Assembly (NCBI GenBank): GCA_039105265.1
Contig: JAPFFF010000005.1
Location: forward strand, 5,441,501 to 5,505,500
From: Tritrichomonas musculus
Taxonomy: Eukaryota > Parabasalia > Tritrichomonadida > Tritrichomonadidae
Length of the DNA stretch: 64,000 nucleotides
Reading direction: 5' to 3'
Shown here: one piece after another, positions 1 to 10,985 of the stretch
How the letters are laid out: the number at the start of each line of letters is the position of its first letter
Position numbering within the stretch: position 1 is the stretch's first letter
Notes under the pieces: generated by a model
The model's database searches: none
Seen by the model: the letters and a program-made list of their open reading frames with translations, nothing else
What the model was told of the DNA's origin: nothing
Translations under genes and position numbers: made by a program

Positions 1-496
1 AAGAAATAAATAATGAAAACTAATTCAATGAAAAAGAAATATCAGAATGCTAAAAATCTGTTTGAAAATATAATCAATTATTAATAGTTAGCAAAAGGAA
101 ATACCAAGCAAATATAATTTGTTTCTTTGATAATAAAAAAACTGTTTTTACATGTGGAATTATATTTTGTTCTTGAATTTACACACTTTTTTTTTTTTAA
201 AAAAGTTTCTGAAAATTTCAAATAAAAACAAGAAAGTTGCGATACCGTTTATAAACTATGATTTTTTAAAAAAAATCCAAATTCAATTACGATTAAGAAT
301 TCAAAAATTTTATCTACTCATTTAATTTTTGAATTGTCTTTGAAAAAAAAAAAAAAAATGTAATATATAATTAAGTATTTAATATATATGAAAAATTAAT
401 TTTTTTATACTTACATTTTACATATTAAAAAACGAAAAGCTAGTTGTCAAAAGATAACAACTTGTCTATTGGCAGAAAATAATTATTTGATAAGTG

Positions 497-1988
497 ATAG
501 GTGGGCCACCAATGAATTTTTATAACTTTTGCACCATTAGATAGATTACATATAATAATAAAATAAAATATTAATTATAGTTCATAAATATTAAAGATAA
601 AGTTTTTATGAATAATTTAAATTTTCATATTTTTTTTGTAAACTATTCAAATAGTATAGATAAAAGCTTTCAAAAATATTTGAAATAATTTTCTCAAAAT
701 TAAAAGAATTTAAAAAGATCATTCAATTTATATAAGAAAATTTCATTTATTAAGAATAAAAATATCTATTTTAATTTTAAATTAATTGTTTAATTTAATT
801 TTGTTTAAAGTTATATCTTGTTGATTATAATCAAAGACAAAATATAAAAAGAAATAAATGATTTTTTCTATACCTAAAATTTTGAATATAACAATTGAAG
901 CATGCTATAAAAATTCGTTTTGAAAAAGTTAGAAATAATCAATTATTCGATAACAATGATTTTGAAAATTTATTAGTATATGATTCATTATAAATAATTT
1001 AAAATATTATTTACTATTATATTTATGTTTATAATATTATAATAAAAATATATTATGTTTATTTCTATTTAAATCGCTATATTTATAATTTTTATTAAAA
1101 CTTAGTTTTTTTTTTGAAATTTTAAAAATTCAAATAAATATAAAATAATTTTAATTTTGATTATCTTTGCTTTTTAAATTTAAAATGAAATATCTCATTT
1201 ATATATATATTTAATATATAATTTTATTATGATATTATAATATTAATATAGATTAATTTAATTTTAAATTAAGATATTGCTTTTTCTAAAAATCTCAAAA
1301 TTTCAATAAGGGAAAAATTATAAAAAATAATTGAAAGCTATTTTTATAAATTGAGAGAAAATTGAATAAAAAAAAGCTGATTTTAATTTTTTATGATTTT
1401 TTAATAAAGGTCCAATATTCTAGGACATATATCTAATTTTAATTTACCTTTATTTATACCAAATTTATTGTTTGACCGTTTATAATTTCTTACCAAGTGG
1501 CTCCAAAATTGAATCATTCCGTTAACTAATTCAGCTTTTTGAATATGTTTTCCCAACTAACCTTTATCTTTGAAGTTATGTTATAACTAACTATATCAAT
1601 AAAAAGCCTGGGCGATGAAGAAACTAAATATCAAAAAAGAAAACATTCAATTTTTTTATATACTTCTGAAAATTAAAAATACCTTTTATTTTAACTTTTT
1701 AGAGAAATCTATTAATTATTTTATATTGTTTCCAGATCATTCTTGATATATGACATAGATAATATCATAAAATAATAGAAATATGTATTTTAATTCATTT
1801 GAACTTGTGATATTTCATATCATGTATTAAAAAAAAAGTTGATGAATATTAGTTCAAAACTTAATTTAACAACTGCATCCTATCATATATGTGTTATATA
1901 AATATATATTATGAAATTGCTGAATAATTCTTAAAATTCGAAGAAAAAAAGAACTTTTTTAAAGTCAAAAAAAAAGTGGCCCACCTAT
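497..1988. mobile_element. Non-autonomous DNA transposon, 8-bp TSD (type A)
   Basis: The 1,492-bp segment starts with ATAGGTGGGCCAC at 497-509 and ends with its perfect reverse complement GTGGCCCACCTAT at 1976-1988. It is flanked on both sides by the same octamer GATAAGTG (489-496 and 1989-1996). Perfect 13-bp terminal inverted repeats plus an 8-bp direct duplication are the signature of a cut-and-paste DNA transposon. Eight-bp duplications are typical of hAT and some related superfamilies. There is no open frame inside, so it would have to be moved in trans. The intact duplication suggests a fairly recent insertion. The TIR resembles that of the element at 7194-8004. Confidence 0.75.
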
Positions 1989-3282
1989 GATAAGTGAAAA
2001 TGATAGAAAAGTATTTTATATTTAAAAGATATTATTATTTTAATAGATTAATTTGGTTCTTAATTATATATATATCATAATTTTCATATTTTGAAAAGTT
2101 TTTTTAAAGCGGAATGATGAAAAAAAGGCAATTTAAAAAAATGCACTTTTTTCAAATCGAGTCTATATATATAAAATATATAATCGTTTTTTCTTGATTT
2201 TTTAAATAATGTTTTTTTCACCTAATTAAAAAAGAAAAATTAAAAAATAAATAAAAGAATAATAAGTATAGCAGAACATGAATCAATACATATTTGAAAT
2301 ATAGTTCATTTCTTTTTGCATCATGGAATTTCATTCATCATTAAAAATAGCTATAAAAAATAGATATATTGTTGTTATTTAACAGGTTTATAACAAATAT
2401 ATGAATTTAAGAATGATAAAAACAAAATAATGCACCAACAAGAGGTGTTTTTTATTCAACATTATGATGTAAATAATTGAAAAAAAATTATAAATGAAAA
2501 TAACTTGGTTAAAATTGGTGTTTGTTTTTATAAATCTTTAATAAAGTTTTTGATTCAGTTTTAAAGCATAATTAACAGTAGGGTACATTAATTTGTGAAA
2601 AGAAAAATTAAAACTTTAATAACAGTATCATGAGAACAATCCATAAACCTTCATATAAAAATATTTTGCTAATGACTTCTAAAGAAAATTTTAAAACTCG
2701 CCGATTTTTAAATTAGGTCTTCATTAAAAAAATATTATTATATTTTTTCTGTGAATCGTTGAATCGCAATTAATTATGATTAAATAAAAATATATAAAAT
2801 GTATGTTTTATGTTTTAAGTTTGGTTTGCTGATAATAAGTATTCGTCGAGAATCACGCATTTAAAATGTGGCGGTTAAAACGGTTATAGAGAACCACCTT
2901 AATACAATTTTTTATATTTTCTATTAAACTGATTTTATTAATGTCAGCTTTAGTACACTTTGCAAACATTTTTATCTTTTTATAAATTAAAAATTACCAT
3001 ACCATATTGTAATTTCCTATAAAAAATAAATAATAGAATTTAAATTAAAAAATGTAATCTTTTTAGATAATTTTGGGTGAAAGGAAAATAAAAATAAAAA
3101 AAAAATCTAGCGAGAATTAAAATTTCTACCTATATCTCTCAAAATTGTATGAAAAACTTGTAAAATATTCAAAAAAATATCGTTAAAGATTATTTTTATC
3201 AGAAAATATGATCGTTTTCGAATAATGCTTTTTCAAAATATTATCGTCTCTGGTATAATAATTGGCCCAAACCGACTTCGAA

Positions 3283-3539
3283 ATGAGTATTTTGGAGTAT
3301 AGTAAGCAACAAGGTACCTTCATTTATGTTTCTAATTTTGATATCTCATCTTTTTTTCCTTGATATGGAAATTAGGCTCTAGAAAAGTTAGAAAAGGGAA
3401 TCTTTCTATCTTTTGATGAGCATTTTGGAGTATAGTAAGCAACAAGGTACCTTCATTTATGTTTCTAATTTTGATATCTCATCTTTTTTTCCTTGATATG
3501 GAAATTAGGCTCTAGAAAAGTTAGAAAAGGGAATCTTTC
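3283..3539. repeat. 133-bp tandem duplication
   Basis: Two copies of a 124-bp block (3283-3406 and 3416-3539) lie head to tail, separated by 9 bp, giving a 133-bp period. By eye they differ at a single base (3288 against 3421). Each copy starts ATGAG(T/C)ATTTTGGAG and ends AAAGGGAATCTTTC. Such identity in unconstrained AT-rich DNA implies a recent duplication, or an assembly artefact. No coding frame runs through it. Confidence 0.9.
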
Positions 3540-4140
3540 GAGTTTTCTTTGGAAGTATTATCATACTTCTAACAAGATCATGCTAACAAAAAGTATTTTG
3601 CGGTAGTATTGCCTTTCAGTGTAAATAATTTTTCCAAAATTTGATAAAAGATTGATAAAAAATTGATTCTTAGGTAGAGTTATTAGTATTTTGCATTATA
3701 TCGTGTATAAATTCTCTATTGAAGGCAATATGTGTTGGAAAATCTCGATTTTACAAATTATTTTTGCTCTTTTCTTGCTCTTGTATGCTTAGTTTTAGAA
3801 TACATAAGAATTTAAAATCAATGTCATCATATGATTTATATAATTAATAATATGTGTGATATTGTATATACTGAATATATATATATAATGAACATGATTG
3901 AAAAGAATTGTTTATCTTATTTGAATAAATCTCAGAATAAATTATTAAAACAAAAATAGGATATTGATTCAATATAAGGCTTATACTTTATCAAAAAAAT
4001 TCTAATCATTTGCAAAAAAAAATAATAAAATTCTCTCTTTAAATGACGAATATTAAGATGTTTAATATCAAATAATGAGAAAAGAAAATAAATCTTTTCA
4101 CATTTTTAGTTTGTTCTTGGTTAGTTATAACAATAAACAT

Positions 4141-4938
4141 TTAAATTATTGGATCTGGTTGTGATGAAGTTGTTGGGAAAAACAATGAGAAATTGTTGTC
4201 GCTCATTGAAAATGATAAATTTTGAGATAAAAAGCCTTTTGTTGAGTTGGATCTCTTTAATCTCCTGCCAATTGTCTCAGTCAGGTCTTCTTCATCTTCA
4301 GATGAATGTATTGAAGATGGAATAAGACTAATAGGACTAAGTGAGCAAGTGGAATGTGGTCTTTCCATTTGACGTTTATAAAAAGAATGACATCTTCTTA
4401 ACTCACCACATGAAACAAAATGGTCATCCCTCATTTCTGTGTAGCCACCTACACAAAGAGAAGGATATTTTTCATAAAATTGCTTGTAACCACCATCTAA
4501 AACATACATTTCAGGAATTGATAGATGTGGATATTGGTTACTTTCACGATCATAAGATCTAATCATTTGAAAAAGTGACGGCCCTCGCTTTTGGGAAAAC
4601 TCGCAATGGCATATAACACAATAATTCTTGTTAGAACAATGCCTAAATATTTTTCTAAGCTGAGAACGGTTAAGAATGTTCCTTGCTGTCATTATATGGC
4701 CACCTTTAAATTCATATGGAAATCGAGCGTCTAGAATCATTACAAGATCAAATGAGAATAATGTTGGCGTTTTTATAATTTGGGCTAACTGATCGCATGT
4801 GATTCTAGGAACATGATCTTTAATTATATGGGGAAGTCGCAAGTCAGATGTTTGAATTAGGCGTTCATCAATTGGCTCCAATTCTTCAAAGTTAGGCTTC
4901 GGCATAAACATATCCACTGAAAGGCTAGTAGTAAGCAT
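4141..4938 (-). CDS. CDC25-type M-phase inducer phosphatase (rhodanese fold)
   Basis: This 265-residue protein carries a CDC25-like rhodanese domain at about residues 45-165. The signs are ILDARFPYEFKGGHI (about 68-82), a catalytic loop HCEFSQKRGP with the Cys-x5-Arg signature (C112, R118), and a downstream PEMYVLDGGYKQFY segment that closely follows the CDC25 family. CDC25 enzymes remove inhibitory phosphates from Thr/Tyr of cyclin-dependent kinases at mitotic entry. The usual long regulatory N-terminus is missing. Instead a Ser/Thr-rich tail (about 185-265) follows the domain and may hold phosphorylation sites. The ATG at 4938 is the first in frame. The gene stands alone, about 4 kb from its neighbours. 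A CDC25-like arsenate reductase is an alternative, but the GGYKQFY segment favours the cell-cycle enzyme. Confidence 0.88.
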   Translation of the reverse strand: MLTTSLSVDMFMPKPNFEELEPIDERLIQTSDLRLPHIIKDHVPRITCDQLAQIIKTPTLFSFDLVMILDARFPYEFKGGHIMTARNILNRSQLRKIFRHCSNKNYCVICHCEFSQKRGPSLFQMIRSYDRESNQYPHLSIPEMYVLDGGYKQFYEKYPSLCVGGYTEMRDDHFVSCGELRRCHSFYKRQMERPHSTCSLSPISLIPSSIHSSEDEEDLTETIGRRLKRSNSTKGFLSQNLSFSMSDNNFSLFFPTTSSQPDPII

Positions 4939-7900
4939 TAAAGATGGAGAAAAAAGAAAAGAAAAGGAAGATAAAAGCTAAAAAGAAAAAAAATAATGAA
5001 TAGGTGAGATGGTTTTAATATAAATCAATTCAATTTGAATTAATTGAATTTATTTAAATAGTCTATATATATTATGTAACATATTTTAATATTTCTTGGA
5101 ACATTAAGTATTATACTATATTTTTTATTTGGTATCATAATTTATAATAACAAAAAATAGAATTTATATATTTTAATAATCAAATTAAGATATATATTAA
5201 GATAACATAAAAAACAAAAAAATATAATTATCTCAAATTCTATATAAAGAATAATTCTGATAAATATTTACCAACGATTGAATTGAATTCGATCAACAAT
5301 TCAGAATTTATTGGGAAATATTCTTAGGTTTATTTTTTATTAGCCATATTATATAATTCTCAACTTAAATTTATTTGAAAAACTTAAAAATCTCAACGCA
5401 TAAATATGGATATGATTTTTTTTGTTTTAAAAAAGAAAGGAGTCTTCATAATATCAATAATCTATTTATATTATTATAACTACATATCTTTACCTATTAA
5501 TTAAACTTTTTGAGATAAAATTAAAATACGTAAAGAATGCTTGTAAAGACGAAAATTCTACTTGAAATTGGAATATCTAATATTTTAAAAATAGGAAAAA
5601 ATAAATTGGAGGTTAAATTGAATTTTGAAACACATATCTGGGTACTTCGGTTGCGAATTTTTCAAAGAGTTATAAAAACATCGAGTTTCATATTTGATAT
5701 ATTAAAAAATACATTATTTGATGATGTTCTCATTTTTTTTTTTTTTTTTTTTTTTTTTTTGAACCATTTTTTTGTTTCAAAATAACATTCTTTCAAAAAT
5801 TCCATATAAGATTGAATTGAATTGAAAGTATTTTTTTAAAATATCTTCGTTAAAATACTAGAATTAATTATTATTATTTATTTTTAAACATTAATTCATT
5901 AATACAGAGTCATATCAACCAAAAATACCTCTCAAAAAGTGAAGGTAGAAAATAATATAAGTCCAATTATATAAAAGATTATTATAAAAAATATGAATGT
6001 ATCTATGATCTTTGGAATCTAATTATTTAATTTGTATAACCCTGTACAATGGGATTTTTTTGTTATGATTTTAAGATTTCTTAAAAAAAAATATTTTACC
6101 TTTTTTGATCGTGTTTAATTCAAATATATAACTTACAATTTATAAACAAAAAAGGAATAAATATATCAAGAAAAGTTGTTTAAAGAGTTTTGGTAATTTT
6201 TAAATAAAGTTTTAGCTGGATAAAATTAACTTTTAATAAATATAAAAATCAAATATATATATATATAAATAAATATGGGAAGGGAAATCTTCTAAAAAGA
6301 AAAATAATGACCTTTATAAAATCGCTGTAAAGATTACATCATATATATGGTTTTAGTTGCTCTGTTTATTTGAGTTCCTTTGCTTATTTGAGTTTTAAAA
6401 CGTCTTATTTTCAAATAGTTGTGATACTAATCATATTTTATTTTTTAATCAATATAAAACAACCATTTTAATAATTATATTGGGATTTTCTTTTATACGT
6501 TTCAATATACATTAATATTATACTTTCAAATCAATTGATCGTTCATTCAAAATATAAAATATAGTCTTCCCAAAAAATTTTGATAGAGATTTTGAATGAA
6601 CTTGGCTGTTTATACTTTAAAAAAATAATATAAATAATATTCTCATTTTTGAACAATTTATATATCAGGAATAATGAAGTAACAATTTATAATTTTGAAT
6701 AATAATGAATTAATATGAAGTATATATTATAAATAAATTTTATAAACTCATGATCACAAGAAAAAAATAAGATAAACAAATTTGAAAAAATTCAGAAAAC
6801 AAAAAATATTGAATAAAAATTACTCAGAAAAAAAAATCAAAAATAATAAGGCAGATAGCATTAGGAAAGTATGAAATATAGCTCATAACATTATTTTTAA
6901 AGGATTTTATCTTATATGCTGTTATTCTAATAAGTATTTATAATTCTAGAAAGGCTATAAACAGTAAATCGTACTTTATGGCAACTATGAAGAAACATTT
7001 TAGTAAAAAGGTCAATTTAAGGTCAAATTTTATTAAGATATCTCCTTCTAGCTGCCATAAAGTTTTGATAGAAACCGTAACTTTTTTAAAAAAGAAAAAC
7101 AACTTTTTCTTGGAATAAAAGTGTAATAAACCCTTTTTGAATTTGTTTCCTATCAAAACTTATTGGGATGACTATATAATTAGTGCTAAAAATAGAGGAG
7201 GGTCAACTAATTGAATGGGCAATTTTTTCTCATTGTTTTCCTTTTTTTGCGTTATGTAATTAATAAATTCAAAATTTTATTTTATTTATAAATAATATAA
7301 AAACAATTATATATAAATATTGCTTTTATGATTTGATTAATTGCAATCGATGAAAATTGGATCAAATGATGATTTAAAAGTATACGCTAATATAATTAGA
7401 ATAAACCATGCGAGATTCAATATTTTTACAAAATGGCTGAGATATAATCAGTTTTTTAAAAAAATTACTGATGCTATTAAATCAAACATTGCCCCAAACT
7501 CAACACACCAAATCATTCGAAAACAATATATAAGATATATATGCGTATACTAAATCTATTTATTTGACTAAATCACAAATCCCAACTACCAATATTTTAT
7601 TAGAGTCATGATAAGTTACACTAGATCATTAGTTTTGTACATTCTCCCAAGCAAATATATAAATTGATTTAAAATACCGTATGAGTAATTATTTTTTAAA
7701 TCTATATACATGATTAAATATGCAAGAATATTTATAAAATATCAATATCCCATCAAGAAAAATTTGTAAAACTATAATACGAAAATTTGAAAAGAAAAAA
7801 TTGAGAGAAAAAAATATTTGAATAGGCATTCAAATTAGATTAATTTGGAATAAAACATTTTTATCTCAATAATATAAATAAATTATAGAGATATTTTAGA

Positions 7901-9605
7901 TAGAAAAACTATTATATATTATATTAAATAATATATGCACCCTTAAAAAATCCAAACCAATTATACTATGAGTTTTTGTGTTAAAAATAAGTTGACCCTC
8001 CTCTCTAAAAATATGATTTTTAAAAATAATTATATCTTAAAAATCAGATATTCTTTTTAATTAATAAATTTTTAAATCAATATTATATAGAATTCGGATT
8101 TTTTTATTATATCTTAAAAATTAAAAAATTCATTATTTATTCCAAAAAACATTAAAAATAGTGTTTTTATTATGCTACTTGAGGTATTTTCTTAAATGAT
8201 TTACTATTTACATTATTTATAAGTTTCTTTGAAATATAATTATAATTTTTAATAAATTATATTATTGGTTTTCAAGAAATTATTATTTTTTTCTAAATAA
8301 AAATTGTGAATTTAAAATTGAATTAAATATTAGTTTTTGAAAAAATTATCTTGATAATATCAGAATTTTGAAAATATATTATTTTTATTAACAAATACTT
8401 ATTTTTTTGATAATATATTAGTAATATCCTCATAATAATGATAATGTATTTATTATATATATTATAAATCACATTTATATTATTATAAAATATATTTTTA
8501 CATTTGAACTCAGTTTATTTGTATATCACAATTGAGAATTAATTATAATAACGTATTAATTCAATTATATAATTCATAAATAATATTATCTTAAATGATA
8601 TTCAATTAATTACTTTTTAATTAATTTAAAATATGTAAATAAAAATATGAAAAAAGAATATATGATATGAAGGTTATAAAATATTTATATATTTGGATAT
8701 TTACAAATTCCCAAAATCCCTTTGAATAGTGGAAATTAGATAAGAACTCAAAAATATTTTCCCCTTTCAAAAGTTAAACTTTTTCTGTTTTTTTTTTTTT
8801 TAGAGAAATATCTCTATTTTGGGTAATAGAATCGGCTTCATATTTAAAATTGCATCATGTTATTGATAATGTTAATATTATTTATTATTAATTTTTTATA
8901 ATTTTAGAATATGATAACCGCCAAACGTCGAACCCTTTTGATTTTTATAGGGATTTTTTTTGAATTTCAGACTGTAAGCCAAAATATAAACCATTCAAAG
9001 TTGTGAGAAGCGAGAAAAATACTTTATCATATTTTATTAATAATAAAAATAATTTTTAAATTGAAGCATAAATCTACAGATTTAATATCTGTTTGATCTT
9101 TCTGTTTAATATTGAGATATATATATTTTAAAATTTATGCATTTTTTTTTTTCTGAAAAAGTTGATATTTTTATTCAAAAAATATCAGTTTTATTAAAAT
9201 GATTTATAATTCGCTAATTATGAATATGATTATTATGAAATTATAATAAAGTAATTATATAATATTAATGAATAAGTGTACAAAATATTATAAGAAAATT
9301 GGCGCTACGTTTTTTGAAAAATAACATTAAAAATTGATAGAGTTTTAATGGTTGAGGACAAATTATTCTGATTAACGATTAATAATTGAATTTAATTGCT
9401 TTTTTTTTATAATTCATTAGCTAATTTATAAAAAAACGCAATGTTAATAGGGTCATATTAGTTATTGTCATATAACTTTTTTTATTCTTTATTTTATTCT
9501 TTATATATGGCATAAAAAAAGTTTTAAAGAAGAAAACTATTTGATTTACATTTTGATTTTTAAATAATTATATTTTGAGGCTATATCTAGCATGTGTGCT
9601 TTATA
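4939..9605. other. Gene-poor AT-rich region
   Basis: About 4.7 kb with no convincing gene. Short open frames here are low-complexity Phe/Lys/Ile strings read from poly-T and poly-A tracts, including a run of about 30 T near 5730-5760. The only clear structure is the 811-bp transposon-like element at 7194-8004. Confidence 0.7.
7194..8004. mobile_element. MITE-like element, 8-bp TSD (type A)
   Basis: An 811-bp segment is bounded by perfect 15-bp inverted repeats, AGAGGAGGGTCAACT (7194-7208) and AGTTGACCCTCCTCT (7990-8004). It is flanked by direct octamers CTAAAAAT at 7186-7193 and 8005-8012. There is no coding capacity. The end resembles that of the 497-1988 element (A-x-AGG-x-GGG-x-CA), and the duplication length is the same, so both probably belong to one superfamily mobilised by a transposase encoded elsewhere. 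Confidence 0.8.
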
Positions 9606-10394
9606 TTATAAAAATTTTTTCTTATTATCTCCAAAAACTAGTTCGTAGCGAAAATCTATTTCGTTTTCAAGTTCAATTAACCTTGTTTTAGCCAAGTATT
9701 TCCAATGTTCTTTTTCATGAAACAAGCGTTGATATTCTGGGCTTCTGTTCATTCTCTTTGCTGCCATTTTGCATGCATCATCTTCAATTTTCTTAATCTT
9801 TTGTTTTGTTTCTTCTCCAATATCTTGGTCATTTGAATCAATTTTTCCTTCTAATATTTTCATTCCAATCTCAAATGGTACTAGTTGCTCTTCACCTGTA
9901 TCCCATAAAGCTCCCCCTTTCTGATTGGTTCCTTCAAGATAATTGTCATCAATAAGATTTAGATCAAGATCAATATCATCAATTCTTTTTTGTCTCCTTA
10001 GGTTTTTATGTTTAACATTCCTTTTACGATATTGGCTATCATTAATATCATTTGCGCAAAGAGTCATACCAGGGGTCTTATGTTTTTCTTTGACTACACT
10101 AGGTTCTGAACCACTTGAACTGTTTTTATTTAAAATGAACCAATTTATAAGTAAGAGAGTGATTTTCTTCCATTGTGAGTTCGTTAAATTAATATCATTT
10201 ATCATATCCCTGATTTTTATTAAGTTAGAATCATCAGAAAATGTTGTTAAGTTGAGTTGTTCCACTAATTGGAAAAATTTTTTGGACTTCATTATTTCAT
10301 TTTCAGATTCAACAAAGTAATTCGATGAATAGAATACTTCAGAGGGACATAATCCAGCCTTTTCATCATCAGAAGAATTATTGTTGATCGTCAT
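9606..10394 (-). CDS. Hypothetical protein, charged
   Basis: This 262-residue protein matches no family I know. It is acidic and Asn/Ser-rich at the start and has a basic stretch near residue 125 (RKRNVKHKNLRRQKR) that could serve as a nuclear localisation signal. A charged, probably helical C-terminal region (about 185-262) contains KIKKIEDDACKMAAKRM and RLIELENEIDFRYEL. No signal peptide or membrane segment is visible. The ATG at 10394 is the first in frame. The even use of codons over the whole length and the sharp rise in GC against the flanks support a real gene. Its coiled C-terminus suggests a protein-protein interaction role, which is inference. Confidence 0.65.
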   Translation of the reverse strand: MTINNNSSDDEKAGLCPSEVFYSSNYFVESENEIMKSKKFFQLVEQLNLTTFSDDSNLIKIRDMINDINLTNSQWKKITLLLINWFILNKNSSSGSEPSVVKEKHKTPGMTLCANDINDSQYRKRNVKHKNLRRQKRIDDIDLDLNLIDDNYLEGTNQKGGALWDTGEEQLVPFEIGMKILEGKIDSNDQDIGEETKQKIKKIEDDACKMAAKRMNRSPEYQRLFHEKEHWKYLAKTRLIELENEIDFRYELVFGDNKKKFL

Positions 10395-10985
10395 GCAGGT
10401 AATGTACCAATAATATTATGCTATTGACGTTAGTTCATTTCTCCGTGTAGCAAGAAACATACGGGAGAGAGACAGAAATGATGCATTTTAATTCAAAATG
10501 AGAATTATTGATTAAAAACTTTATATATGATTTTTTTTTTTTTTTTAACTCAAACCAATAAATTATCAAAATGAAATATTTTGATGTGTATTTGATGTTG
10601 ATTGATAAAAAACGTTTTTTTTTTTTTACAATATCATTTTATAGTAATATCTTATTATGTGATAGAAATTTATTATATACAAAGTGTTGAATAGATACTT
10701 CTTGATGATTTATTAATATAAAATTATGTAATCTTATTTATATGCTTAATTACTTTTATGAATATGTATACATATTTAAATTTTGTAACAATAATATTGC
10801 TTTATTATAATAATGCTATCTGCCTCATATTATTGATTTACATGTGTCATGAATAGAATTCAATAACGAAATTAGGTTTTGGATTTGAAATTTATTAATC
10901 TTTCAAAAATAGGTATTGAAAATAAACGATTTCTTTCTCAAAAAGTCAAATAAATAATAAACGGTCAAAATTTTCAGGCGGGAAA
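10395..10985. other. Divergent intergenic region with small hairpin
   Basis: This 591-bp gap lies between two divergently transcribed genes, so it should hold both promoters. It contains several long T runs and a short imperfect hairpin at 10441-10467 (arms CTCCGTGT and ATACGGGAG with one bulge). No gene is seen. Confidence 0.5.

Larger units (their letters stand above)
1..4140. other. Gene-poor AT-rich region
   Basis: No credible protein-coding frame is seen on either strand in this 4.1-kb stretch. It is dominated by A/T runs and stop codons in all frames. Two structures stand out and are listed separately: a transposon-like element with inverted ends and an 8-bp target duplication (497-1988), and a 133-bp tandem duplication (3283-3539). 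The rest shows nothing I can name. Confidence 0.7.

Noticed and set aside
5537-5785. 82-codon open frame ending in a poly-Phe run
   Set aside because: The frame crosses a run of about 30 T, has low-complexity composition and shows no family signal, as expected by chance in AT-rich DNA.
6938-7553. Two short open frames (6938-7156 minus, 7341-7553 plus)
   Set aside because: They are made of Lys/Phe/Ile strings and the second lies inside the MITE at 7194-8004; no homology or codon signal.
7935-7946. CCCTTAA inside the 7194-8004 element as a third TTAA-type end
   Set aside because: No inverted partner was found within the window.
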